A DNA stretch of 64,000 nt from Streptomyces sp. TRM49041. GTDB taxonomy: Bacteria > Actinomycetota > Actinomycetes > Streptomycetales > Streptomycetaceae. Below the pieces are notes generated by a model, which saw nothing but the letters and a program-made list of their open reading frames with translations, did not search any database and had not been told where the DNA came from. The translations under genes and the position numbers were made by a program. Below, piece after piece: positions 19,071-29,445 of this stretch (position 1 is its first letter; each line of letters starts with the position of its first letter). Where the stretch lies: positions 62,001-126,000 of the forward strand of contig NZ_VSRY01000152.1 in NCBI RefSeq assembly GCF_008271805.1, given 5' to 3'.

Positions 19071-19106
19071 TCTTCTTGTTCGCAGCGCGGAGCGCGAAGA
19101 ACACGA

Positions 19107-19179
<73 letters not shown>

Positions 19180-19188
19180 CAGTCAAGG

Positions 19189-19214
19189 ATCCCGTCCCCG
19201 CAAGGGGGCGGGAT
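19189..19214 (+). terminator. Terminator after tRNA-Ala copy 1
   Basis: An 11 bp stem (ATCCCGTCCCC / GGGGGCGGGAT, one G-U pair) closes on a GCAA tetraloop and is followed by TTCTGTTT. Confidence 0.8.
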
Positions 19215-19319
19215 TTCTGTTTCCGTACCCCCTCCACCAGCCTCCAGCACCGTCCTGGGATGTCGCTGGGACGGCCGCCGGGGCCGGACGGCCGACCCCG
19301 CTGCCGCCCGTGCGGCGCC

Positions 19320-19439
19320 ATGGCAGAATCGGACGGCCGGAGGGGGCGACGAACCGGACGGGAGGGATTGCGCGCGATGGCCGCCAGCAGATTCGAGGGA
19401 CCCGCCGTCTGCCCGTCCTGCGGCCACAGCTGGAGCTGA
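19320..19439 (+). CDS. Possible very small zinc-ribbon peptide
   Basis: This is a 39-codon frame with a basic start and the end CPSCGHSWS. The CPxCGH half-ribbon is suggestive, and the frame ends one base before the next gene, which is itself a zinc-ribbon protein. There is no clear ribosome site. It may be chance sequence or part of the leader of the next gene. Confidence 0.25.
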   Translation: MAESDGRRGRRTGREGLRAMAASRFEGPAVCPSCGHSWS

Positions 19440-19442
19440 GTG

Positions 19443-19676
19443 ATGGGTGCACACAGGCGGAAGTGCGACTGGTGCGGCAGTGGTACGCCGATCGTTCGCG
19501 ACATGGACCCGGTCAACCCGGACTACCAGTACTGGTGCGAGGAGTGCGCGCGGGCGCTGATCATAAAGGGCGACCCCATCGAGACGTACCGGGAGCTCGA
19601 GGGGGAACCGATCTACGGGCGTCTCCTCGACGAGCACTGCACCCTCAAGCGCTTCTACTCGTTCGCCACGGCCTGA
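19443..19676 (+). CDS. Small zinc-ribbon protein of unknown function
   Basis: The 77 aa protein has two cysteine pairs, CDWCGSGTP and CEEC, about 25 residues apart, which predicts one structural zinc site. The middle reads VRDMDPVNPDYQYWC and the rest is charged and helical. I recall near-identical proteins at this locus in other Streptomyces, but no function. The ATG at 19443 is preferred; a GTG three bases upstream is possible. Its last 22 bases overlap the end of the convergent GT87 gene. Confidence 0.7.
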   Translation: MGAHRRKCDWCGSGTPIVRDMDPVNPDYQYWCEECARALIIKGDPIETYRELEGEPIYGRLLDEHCTLKRFYSFATA

Positions 19677-20974
19677 GGCCGCCCCCTGCCGCGCAGTTCC
19701 CTGCCGCGCCGCCCCCTGCCGCGCCGCCCCCTGCCGCGCAGCTCACGGAGGGCCGGCACGGCGAACGAGGCCAACAGCGCGAGCCCCAGCAGGGTGTAGA
19801 GACCGGACAACAGCATCTGCCAGCCGTTCTGGTGCAGTTCGAGCCGTATCGGGGCAGGGGCGTGCGGAACCCACCAGAGCGAGAACGACGCGAACACCAG
19901 CCCCGTGGCGACCGTCCACACCGGCCGTACGCGGGTCGCCAGGAGTATCAGTGTCGGCACACACCACACCCAGTGGTGCGACCACGAGATCGGGCTCACG
20001 AGCAGCGCCGTCGTGGCACACGCCACCACCGCCACCGGACGGTCCCCCCGCAGCGCCGCCAGCACCGCCACGGCGAGCCCCGCCGCACCCACCAGAGTCG
20101 CCGCGACCAGCCACCACAGCCCCGGGTCGGTGGTGTGCAGCAGGCGCGCCAGGACCCCGCTCAGCGACTGGTTGGCCGTCTCCTCGGTGCGGCCGACCCG
20201 GCTCGTCTGGAAGATCATCTCGGTCCAGAAGCGGCGCGAGTCGTACGGCAGGACGACGGCGGACACGACCGTCACCACCAGGAACGCCATGGTCGCCCGC
20301 ACTCCCCGGCGCAGCCACTCGTTCCACCAGGGCGCCCAGCCGCCGCTACGCGCGCGTGCCACCCCCACGACGAACAGCAGCACCACGAAGAGGCCCGGTG
20401 TGAGCTTCACCGCAGTGGCCAGGCCGATGCCCACGCCGGCCCAGCGGCTGTCCCCGCGGCGTGTGAGATCCCACATGACCGCCGTCGCCGTCAGCAGGTT
20501 GATCTGGCCGTACCGGAACGTCTGCCACACCGGCTCGCTCCACACCAGGACCGCCGCGATCCACAGTGCCGCCCCCGGCCGCTCCCAGAAGGCGCCGCCG
20601 CGGAGGTTCCCGGCCCCCGGGCCCGACGTCACGAGCCGCAGCGACAGATGCACCAGCGCCACCAGCAGAAGGAGATTCCCCAGCGTCGCCAGTGCGCGCA
20701 TCTCCGGGACGCCGACCAGCGTCAGCGGCGTGAACAGCAGTGCGGCGAAAGGCGGATACGTCGTCGGCAGGTTCGCCGAGGTGGCCCGCATCGCGTACAG
20801 ATCGCCGGCCGCCAGAACGGTCTCTCCCTCGGCCCGGTAGACCGACAGGTCGAGCATCGAGACGTTGGCGGCGCGCTGCGCGGCCCAGAAGGCCACGAAC
20901 GACAGCAGGCAGGCTCCCAGGGCGGCCAGTGGCAGGCTCCGGAGGCGGGTTTGTGCGGTCACGGTCACGGTCAC
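19655..20974 (-). CDS. GT87-family polyprenol-phosphate mannosyltransferase-like membrane protein
   Basis: The 439 aa polytopic membrane protein has about ten hydrophobic helices. The first (LPLAALGACLLSFVAFWAAQ) is followed by an outer loop LSVYRAEGETVL with the conserved acidic residue of GT-C enzymes, then TTYPPFAALLFTPL. This is the pattern of the DUF2029/GT87 family, which includes mycobacterial alpha-mannosyltransferases that use polyprenyl-phosphate-mannose. The start is placed at the GTG at 20974 (MTVTVTAQTRLRS); frames further upstream reach the second tRNA. The C-terminus is Arg/Gly-rich, encoded by a 15 bp tandem repeat. A role in lipid- or wall-linked mannan is plausible. Confidence 0.8.
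   Translation of the reverse strand: MTVTVTAQTRLRSLPLAALGACLLSFVAFWAAQRAANVSMLDLSVYRAEGETVLAAGDLYAMRATSANLPTTYPPFAALLFTPLTLVGVPEMRALATLGNLLLLVALVHLSLRLVTSGPGAGNLRGGAFWERPGAALWIAAVLVWSEPVWQTFRYGQINLLTATAVMWDLTRRGDSRWAGVGIGLATAVKLTPGLFVVLLFVVGVARARSGGWAPWWNEWLRRGVRATMAFLVVTVVSAVVLPYDSRRFWTEMIFQTSRVGRTEETANQSLSGVLARLLHTTDPGLWWLVAATLVGAAGLAVAVLAALRGDRPVAVVACATTALLVSPISWSHHWVWCVPTLILLATRVRPVWTVATGLVFASFSLWWVPHAPAPIRLELHQNGWQMLLSGLYTLLGLALLASFAVPALRELRGRGRRGRGRRGRELRGRGRPQAVANE
19684..19743. repeat. 15 bp tandem repeat at the 3' end of the GT87 gene
   Basis: There are four imperfect 15-base units beginning CCCTGCCGCGC, encoding on the minus strand an Arg/Gly-rich tail with a five-residue period. 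Confidence 0.8.
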
Positions 20975-21029
20975 GTGGGCCGACGCTACCTGCCTCGGTG
21001 CGGGCGGGTCGGGGGTACGGACAAACGAT

Positions 21030-21060
21030 TTGGTGAATGGCCGGGGGGACCGTGTAATGT
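21030..21060 (+). promoter_or_regulatory. Possible promoter of the second tRNA-Ala
   Basis: TTGGTG (21030-21035) and TAATGT (21055-21060) have 19 bases between them, 57 bases ahead of the tRNA. Confidence 0.45.
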
Positions 21061-21117
21061 TCTCCGTGTCGCCGCGAGGGAGCCCCAAGGGAAACCGAGC
21101 GAGGCGGCACACAGCAA

Positions 21118-21190
<73 letters not shown>

Positions 21191-21197
21191 CAGCACA

Positions 21198-21234
21198 AGA
21201 AGGCGGGCCATCCGAATCGGATGGCCCGCCTTCT
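21198..21234 (+). terminator. Strong hairpin terminator after tRNA-Ala copy 2
   Basis: A perfect 17 bp stem (AGAAGGCGGGCCATCCG and its complement) has a three-base AAT loop. It ends 13 bases before the end of the convergent NuoF-like gene and may serve both. Confidence 0.85.
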
Positions 21235-21246
21235 CCGTGTGCGGCC

Positions 21247-22827
21247 TCAACTCCTGCCGCTGCCCAGGGCCTTCCGGTTCGGGGCGGGCAGGGCGGGACG
21301 CTCCTTCGGCGCAGCCGCCTGCTCGAGGCGGAGCGCCAGCGCGGGACAGCGCCGTACGGCGCGCTGCGCCCGCCCCTGCAGATGTGTGGGCACCGAGGTG
21401 TCCGCCAGCACCGGGAAACCGTCCGGGCCCATGCGGATCAGCTCCGGCACGATGTCCGCGCACAGTCCGTGTCCCTGGCACAACGTCCAGTCCACGGCCA
21501 GCCGCTCGCCGCTCGGGATGGACTCCTCGACGTCCTGGTAACCGGGGCCGGGCAGCGGCAGCACACCCGTCGTCGGGCGGCCGCAGCCCCCGTCCAGCAC
21601 ATGCGCCGCCAGATCGTCCGTGAACGCGGACAGCGTCGAGGCGAAGAACCGGGCCGAGCCGTCCGGGTGCTTGCACGCGCCCCGGCCCTTCACGGCCTGC
21701 ACGACCTCCCGCAGCGCCTCCAGCGCCGCCGGTCCGCCCCCGTTCAGTACGTCCGAGAGGCCGCCCGCGGCGGCGGGCAGGCCCAGTCGGCACGGCCCGC
21801 ACTGCCCGGCCGTCTCCGCGGCCAGCCAGTTCGCCACACGCTGCGCCTCGCCCAAGGGGCAGGTCTCCGGGCCGATCGGGAGGATCGCCCCCGCGCCAAG
21901 GGAGCCGCCCACGGCCGCCAGGGACGCGCGCGACACCACAGCGTTGTCCACAGCCGCCGCGTCGATCCAGTTGCCGTGGTAGCCGCCCGTCAGCACGCCC
22001 TGGGGAAGCTGCGGCGCACCCGCCAACTGCAGCACGTAGCGCAGCGGGACGCCCGTCGGGACCTCCACCACCATGGGGCGGGCGACCGCGCCGGACAGCG
22101 TCAGCAGCACCGTGCCCGGCTCGCCCTCCAGACCCGTGTGCGCGTACCGGTGGGCGCCGATCCGGGCCGCCACCGCGAGCTGTGCGAACGTCTCGGCGTT
22201 CGAGAGCAGGGTCGGCGCGCCCCCCACGCCCGACTCCGAGGCCCGCTCGCGGCGGCCCGGCGGCAGCGCGGGGCCGCCTCCGATCGCGCGGATCACCGAG
22301 GACGCCTCACCGGACACCATGCGCTCCGGCGTACGCACCACGCGCGCGCGCAGCTGCTGTCCGCGCCGGTCGGACAGACCCCGCTCGGCGAGCGCCGCGC
22401 GGATGGAGATCTCCGTCGAGTTCCGGGTCACCGCGACGACCAGGGTGCGCGCACCGAGCGCCTCCGCCGCCAGCAGCGCACCGTCCAGGATGAGATGCGG
22501 CGCACGGTTGAGGAGCACCGTGTCCTTCCGGCACGCGGGTTCGCCCTCACTGCCGTTGACCACGACGACGGGTCGCACCCCCCGACGTATCGCTGCCTCC
22601 GCCACGGCCCGCAGCTTCTTCCCGAACGGGAAGCCCGCGCCGCCGCGGCCGCGCAGGGAGACCTCGTCGGCGAGGCGTGCCAGCCGCTCACCGGCCATGG
22701 GCTCAAGGGGGCCGTGCACCTTCAGGTGCATGGCCAGGTCCAGCCGTTCGATCAGGTCGAAGCCCTGGGTGAGCTGGGGGAGGCCGACGACACGGACCTC
22801 GGGTACGTCGGGCAGAGGGGCGTTCAC
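21247..22827 (-). CDS. NuoF-like flavoprotein fused to a 3Fe-4S-type ferredoxin domain
   Basis: The 526 aa protein has residues 1-410 related to the 51 kDa NADH-binding subunit of complex I. GRGGAGFPFGKKL is the NAD loop and NGSEGEPACRKDTVLL the FMN segment. A cluster region reads ETAGQCGPCRLG, then a later GACKHPD. The first of the usual cysteines (ESCG) is Ala here, leaving three. Residues 440-510 form a small ferredoxin with C-x5-C (CQGHGLC) and a later C-P. It starts with a GTG that overlaps the stop of the upstream cytochrome gene (GTGA), so the two are probably coupled in translation. It likely carries electrons between NAD(H) and that membrane partner. Confidence 0.85.
   Translation of the reverse strand: MNAPLPDVPEVRVVGLPQLTQGFDLIERLDLAMHLKVHGPLEPMAGERLARLADEVSLRGRGGAGFPFGKKLRAVAEAAIRRGVRPVVVVNGSEGEPACRKDTVLLNRAPHLILDGALLAAEALGARTLVVAVTRNSTEISIRAALAERGLSDRRGQQLRARVVRTPERMVSGEASSVIRAIGGGPALPPGRRERASESGVGGAPTLLSNAETFAQLAVAARIGAHRYAHTGLEGEPGTVLLTLSGAVARPMVVEVPTGVPLRYVLQLAGAPQLPQGVLTGGYHGNWIDAAAVDNAVVSRASLAAVGGSLGAGAILPIGPETCPLGEAQRVANWLAAETAGQCGPCRLGLPAAAGGLSDVLNGGGPAALEALREVVQAVKGRGACKHPDGSARFFASTLSAFTDDLAAHVLDGGCGRPTTGVLPLPGPGYQDVEESIPSGERLAVDWTLCQGHGLCADIVPELIRMGPDGFPVLADTSVPTHLQGRAQRAVRRCPALALRLEQAAAPKERPALPAPNRKALGSGRS
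21944..21952. promoter_or_regulatory. Single consensus DnaA box
   Basis: An exact TTGTCCACA lies inside the NuoF-like coding region. On its own this is weak evidence of function. Confidence 0.3.
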
Positions 22828-24134
22828 GGGCGGTCTCCTGCGGGTGCGGTCCAAGGCTCGCCGGCGGGCGGGCGCTGGAACTGGCCGGGCGTCGGCTCGG
22901 CGGCGCTGCCGTACGAGGACGGCTGCTGGGCGGTGTCGTAAGAGGGCGGGGAGGGAGACGGGGCGTCGGGAGCCGGGTCGGAGGCGTCGTACGCGCGCGG
23001 GGCGGGGGACGGAGCGGGCGGTGGCGGCGACGGGGTCGGCCAGTAGCCGGCGCGTACCGTCGGTTCCTCGGTGACGGTCGGCAGCTCCTCCGTCATGGGC
23101 ACGCGCTCGGCGAACGGGATCTCCTGGGCCGGGTCGGCGGAATCGCTGCCGCCGCCCAGTGACACGGCGCGGTATCCGGCGGCGAGGCCCGCGCCCGCGC
23201 CCGCGCCGCTCGGCCGGGGCGGGTCCTCGGCCGGGAGCGCCGTCTCGGGAACGCGTTCGGCCTGGGCGCGCCTGGGCGGCTCCCAGCGTGCCTCGGGCTC
23301 GTACGGGTGCGGGCGGGGCGCCTCGGCCACGTCGAACGCCGTCACGCCCGCCGCGCCCGGCAGCGGCGCCATGGCGGGGTCGCGCCGGGCCCGCCGCGCC
23401 ACCCGCGGAACCGGACCGGCGCCGGTACCGTCCGGGCCGGTCCCGAACAGGGCGAGGACCCGCTCGGCCAGCTCACGCTGCACCTGCGAGGGCAAGAGGC
23501 GTACGGAGACGGCCGCGGCTACCGCGGCCAGCGAAGCGCCGTACAGGACGGTCACCCAGGGGGCGGCCGGGCGCCCCGCGTACAGGCCGTGGATCAGGGC
23601 CGCGCACCAGGCCGGGTAGGCGAGCATGTGCAGCGGGCGCCAGCGGGCGGCTATGGCGCTGCGTCCCGCCAGGGTGCTGCGCAGTGCGCCGGTCGACGCG
23701 ACGACCACCATCAGGAGGCCGGCCAGCGAACCGAACCCTATGAGGCCCGCCGAGCCCGAGACGCCGAGCCCGAAGGGTATGAGCGCGCCGATCAGCTCCA
23801 CATGCCCGAGCGAGACCTTGACCGTGCCGTGCAGGAGGAGGAAACCGAGCGAGGACACGGCCGTCGCACGGTGGACGGCCTGGGCGAGCAGACGCTGACG
23901 GGGCGTGAGCAGAAGGCGGTCCGTTGCGACGAGTGCCCACGCCACGGAGGCCGTCAGCGACACGAGGGTCAGGACGCCGGTGCCGAAATCCAGGAACTCG
24001 CGGAAACCGTCGCTTCCGCCAATGGCCAGCAGGGGAAGGAGGACAAGGGCGGCCACGTACATGCCGCCCTGTACCGGCCGGCTCAGGCCCGCCTTCTCGG
24101 CGGGGGAAGAACGGATCTTGCGATGAGGGGTCAT
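22824..24134 (-). CDS. Six-helix cytochrome b-like (ferric-reductase-type) membrane protein with long Pro-rich tail
   Basis: The 436 aa protein has residues 1-215 with six membrane helices. Two of them carry histidine pairs at H88/H102 and H169/H182, the spacing expected for two b-type haems as in ferric reductase/NOX membrane domains. The C-terminal 220 residues are cytoplasmic-looking, Pro/Ala/Glu-rich and without any FAD or NAD motif. Such motifs lie instead in the overlapping downstream gene, so the two may form one transmembrane oxidoreductase. The ATG at 24134 has no strong alternative. Confidence 0.8.
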   Translation of the reverse strand: MTPHRKIRSSPAEKAGLSRPVQGGMYVAALVLLPLLAIGGSDGFREFLDFGTGVLTLVSLTASVAWALVATDRLLLTPRQRLLAQAVHRATAVSSLGFLLLHGTVKVSLGHVELIGALIPFGLGVSGSAGLIGFGSLAGLLMVVVASTGALRSTLAGRSAIAARWRPLHMLAYPAWCAALIHGLYAGRPAAPWVTVLYGASLAAVAAAVSVRLLPSQVQRELAERVLALFGTGPDGTGAGPVPRVARRARRDPAMAPLPGAAGVTAFDVAEAPRPHPYEPEARWEPPRRAQAERVPETALPAEDPPRPSGAGAGAGLAAGYRAVSLGGGSDSADPAQEIPFAERVPMTEELPTVTEEPTVRAGYWPTPSPPPPAPSPAPRAYDASDPAPDAPSPSPPSYDTAQQPSSYGSAAEPTPGQFQRPPAGEPWTAPAGDRP

Positions 24135-24380
24135 GGGCGACTCCGAATGGTGCGGATGAGGTCCCGTTGGCGCATGCTATGGCCGCGCATACCGGTGAGT
24201 ACGGCGTTTGCGGGTTTACGGAGGGGACTGACCGACAACTGACTCGGGGGTTGCCCAGGAACGCGCCGATACGCCGAGTAAGCGTTCTCCGCGCGTAGTG
24301 CGACGGTCACGCGACAGGCCGTGTCCGCGTGCCGGACGGTGCGGTGCGGCGCGCAGGGGCCCTGCGGTACCCTGACGCCA
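24135..24380. other. Divergent promoter region between the cytochrome gene and leuS
   Basis: This 246-base region has no gene. A TACCCT box (24369-24374) lies seven bases before the leader-peptide ATG at 24381, suggesting that transcription starts at or next to that ATG. The -35 region is not recognisable. Confidence 0.5.
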
Positions 24381-24419
24381 TGCGTGCCGTACGCCTTCTG
24401 CTTAGCGAGCCGCGCTGAT
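24381..24419 (+). CDS. Leader peptide of leuS (three consecutive Leu codons)
   Basis: This is a 12-residue peptide MRAVRLLLSEPR ended by TGA. The codons CTT CTG CTT give three leucines in a row, the usual sensor of charged tRNA-Leu in ribosome-mediated attenuation. It probably starts on a leaderless mRNA, given the TACCCT box seven bases upstream. A terminator hairpin lies 43 bases after its stop and leuS about 75 bases beyond that. Confidence 0.7.
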
Positions 24420-24462
24420 CAGTGTCGGCGGATGAGAAATCTGTCCGGAATCGGCGCGGCGT

Positions 24463-24487
24463 CCCCTCCTGTGCGAGGGGCTTTTTC
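24463..24487 (+). terminator. leuS attenuator terminator
   Basis: A 6 bp stem CCCCTC/GAGGGG with loop CTGTGC is followed by CTTTTTCATTT, a rare U-rich tract for this genome. GCGCGGCG at 24454-24461 can pair with the leader-peptide end (GCCGCGC at 24410-24416) or with CGCCGCGC at 24492-24499, giving alternative folds around the terminator. Confidence 0.7.
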
Positions 24488-24562
24488 ATTTCGCCGCGCT
24501 GAAGGAATCAGGGCGCGGCAGCGGCAGCGAGGCAGAGACGATCGATGGAGCTTCAGAGGATC

Positions 24563-27430
<2,868 letters not shown>

Positions 27431-27474
27431 TCGGGCACGGTGCGTCACCATGTGACGTCCCCGGGTTTCTCCCT

Positions 27475-27516
27475 ACGGGCAGGTTGGGGGTTCGATGGAA
27501 CCCCCAACCTGCCCGT
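27475..27516 (+). terminator. 19 bp perfect palindromic terminator after leuS
   Basis: The arms 27475-27493 and 27498-27516 are perfectly complementary (ACGGGCAGGTTGGGGGTTC and its reverse complement) around a GATG loop. It is unusually long and perfect for an intrinsic hairpin here and contains no T tract. Confidence 0.85.
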
Positions 27517-27558
27517 GGACGTTTACCGTGGAGAGAACAACGACATCGAGGGGACCCC

Positions 27559-28431
27559 ATGACAGCCGCGATCCTGATCCTGGCGTTGCTCTTCGTCGCC
27601 TTTGTCGCGCTCGGTGTGTATGTGAGCGTGAAGGTCGTCGGGGCCGCCAAGCGCGGGGTCGACCGCACCATCCACCAGGCCCGGCGCACAGTCGAGGACA
27701 CCACGCTGCGTGCGAAGAGCTACGGGCAGGGCGGCGTCGTGGGCGAGCTGGCACAGCTGCGGCTGTCCCTGCGTACCTCGATGCGGGCCACGCAGGACGC
27801 TCTCGAGGCGCACGTGGGGGAGGACGCCTCGCTCCAGGAGTCTCTGGAGCTGTTCCGGCGGCTCAGCGCCCACGGGCACGAACTGGACGACGACCTCAAG
27901 CGGATGGAGCGGGACCCGGACCGGGCCAGGGTCGCAGAACGGCTCGACGAGCTGCGGGAGCGTACTCGGCGGGTCACGGAGTCTGCCGACTCGCTGCGCT
28001 GGGCGGCCAGGGACCGGGCGCAGAACTTCGCCAAGGACGACCTGGACACACTGAGTGCGCAGATCGACGTGGAGGCGGGCGCCCTGCGCCATTGGACCGA
28101 GTCCGGGGCGGCCGAGCCCGGGGCGGCCGCGCCGCGTGTGTCCGAGCCCGGGGCGCCCGGGCCAGGGGTGGCCGGGCCGGGGATGGCCGGGCCGGGGCGG
28201 TCGGCGGCGTCCGGCGCGTCCCAGCCGCATCGGGACCGCACACAGGTGTCGTGGCCGGAAGTGCCGACGGCGCAGGGGGCCGACCAGGTCTGGCCGGCCG
28301 AAGCGGATGCCGAGCCGGACCGGCAGACGGACGAGGCCGAAGGCGGCCGACGGGCGATCACCGCGCGGGACCCCCGCCTGGAGAGCGGCTACCCGTGGCA
28401 GAAGTCGGCAAGGCCCGAGACAACCAACTGA
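27559..28431 (+). CDS. Membrane-anchored coiled-coil protein of unknown function
   Basis: The 290 aa protein has one N-terminal membrane helix (AAILILALLFVAFVALGVYVSV) followed by 150 charged residues with heptad-like Leu/Arg/Glu spacing (LRLSLRTSMRATQDALEA, ERLDELRERTRRVTESADSL), which predicts a coiled coil. Residues 180-225 are Gly/Pro/Ala-rich with repeated EPGA and AGPG units. The C-terminal part is acidic and ends in LESGYPWQKS. The ATG at 27559 follows GAGGGG. I do not recognise a named family; it lies alone between the leuS terminator and the degV-like gene. Confidence 0.75.
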   Translation: MTAAILILALLFVAFVALGVYVSVKVVGAAKRGVDRTIHQARRTVEDTTLRAKSYGQGGVVGELAQLRLSLRTSMRATQDALEAHVGEDASLQESLELFRRLSAHGHELDDDLKRMERDPDRARVAERLDELRERTRRVTESADSLRWAARDRAQNFAKDDLDTLSAQIDVEAGALRHWTESGAAEPGAAAPRVSEPGAPGPGVAGPGMAGPGRSAASGASQPHRDRTQVSWPEVPTAQGADQVWPAEADAEPDRQTDEAEGGRRAITARDPRLESGYPWQKSARPETTN

Positions 28432-28497
28432 CCGTGTCACACCCGTGGGACGGGGCCGGGCTGCCCTCGGGTGTCGCCTGGAGGTAACCTCCGGGTC

Positions 28498-29343
28498 ATG
28501 TCCCGCCATGTCGCGATCGTCACTGATTCCACGGCCTATCTGCCGCCGCAGACGATGGAGCGGCACGGTATCACCGCGGTGCCGCTGACGGTCGTCCTCG
28601 GTGACCAGGCCCTCGAAGAGGGCACCGAGATCTCGGCCCGCTCGCTCGCCCAGGCGCTGCAGAAGCGACGCTCCGTCACCACGTCGCGGCCCAGCCCTGA
28701 GATGTTCGCCGCCCACTATCGCAAGGTGGCCGCGGCCGGCGCCGACGGCATCGTGTCCCTCCACCTGTCGGCCGAACTCTCCGGCACGTACGAGGCGGCG
28801 CTGCTCGCCGCCCGGGAGGCGCCCGTGCCCGTTCGGGTCGTCGACACCCGGATGATCGCCATGGCGCTCGGCTTCTGCGCCGTGGCGGCGGCCGAGGCCG
28901 TGGAGACGGGCGGCAGCATCGACGAGGCCGTGGCGGCGGCCGAGAAGCGAGCGGCCGGGACATCCGCGTACTTCTACGTCGACACCCTCGACTATCTGCG
29001 CCGCGGCGGCCGCATCGGCGCGGCCCGCGCCCTGCTGGGCTCGGCGCTGGCCGTGAAACCCCTGCTGGAGCTGGTCGGCGGCCGCATCGAGCCCCGTGAG
29101 AAGGTCCGCACCGCCTCGAAGGCCATCGCACGGCTCGAGGAGATCGCGGTGGAACGGGCCGGCAGCGGCTCCGTGGACATCGCCGTGCACCACCTCGCCG
29201 CGGCGGAACGGGCCGACACACTCGCCGGACATCTGCGGGAACGGGTCGAGGGGCTGACCGAGCTGCACGTCAGCGAGGTCGGCGCGGTGATCGGTGCGCA
29301 CACCGGGCCGGGGCTGCTGGGAGTAGTCGTCTCACAGCGGTGA
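28498..29343 (+). CDS. DegV-family fatty-acid-binding protein
   Basis: The 281 aa protein shows the DegV pattern. N-terminal VAIVTDSTAYLP is followed by TSRPSPEMF, with the Ser/Thr residues that bind the fatty-acid head group, then HLSAELSGTYEAA and VDTLDYLRRGGRIG. Family members (FakB) present fatty acids to the kinase FakA for phosphorylation and entry into phospholipid synthesis. No fakA is in the window, so the partner is elsewhere or the role differs. The ATG at 28498 gives the normal family length. Confidence 0.92.
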   Translation: MSRHVAIVTDSTAYLPPQTMERHGITAVPLTVVLGDQALEEGTEISARSLAQALQKRRSVTTSRPSPEMFAAHYRKVAAAGADGIVSLHLSAELSGTYEAALLAAREAPVPVRVVDTRMIAMALGFCAVAAAEAVETGGSIDEAVAAAEKRAAGTSAYFYVDTLDYLRRGGRIGAARALLGSALAVKPLLELVGGRIEPREKVRTASKAIARLEEIAVERAGSGSVDIAVHHLAAAERADTLAGHLRERVEGLTELHVSEVGAVIGAHTGPGLLGVVVSQR

Positions 29344-29445
29344 ATTCACCCGGGCGGGTGGCCGGGTTTTCCACAACTTCCGTGTTATCCACGGAAATAA
29401 GCTCCCCTCAGCGGACTTGGGTGGATGCGTCTACCGTGCTGTGGC

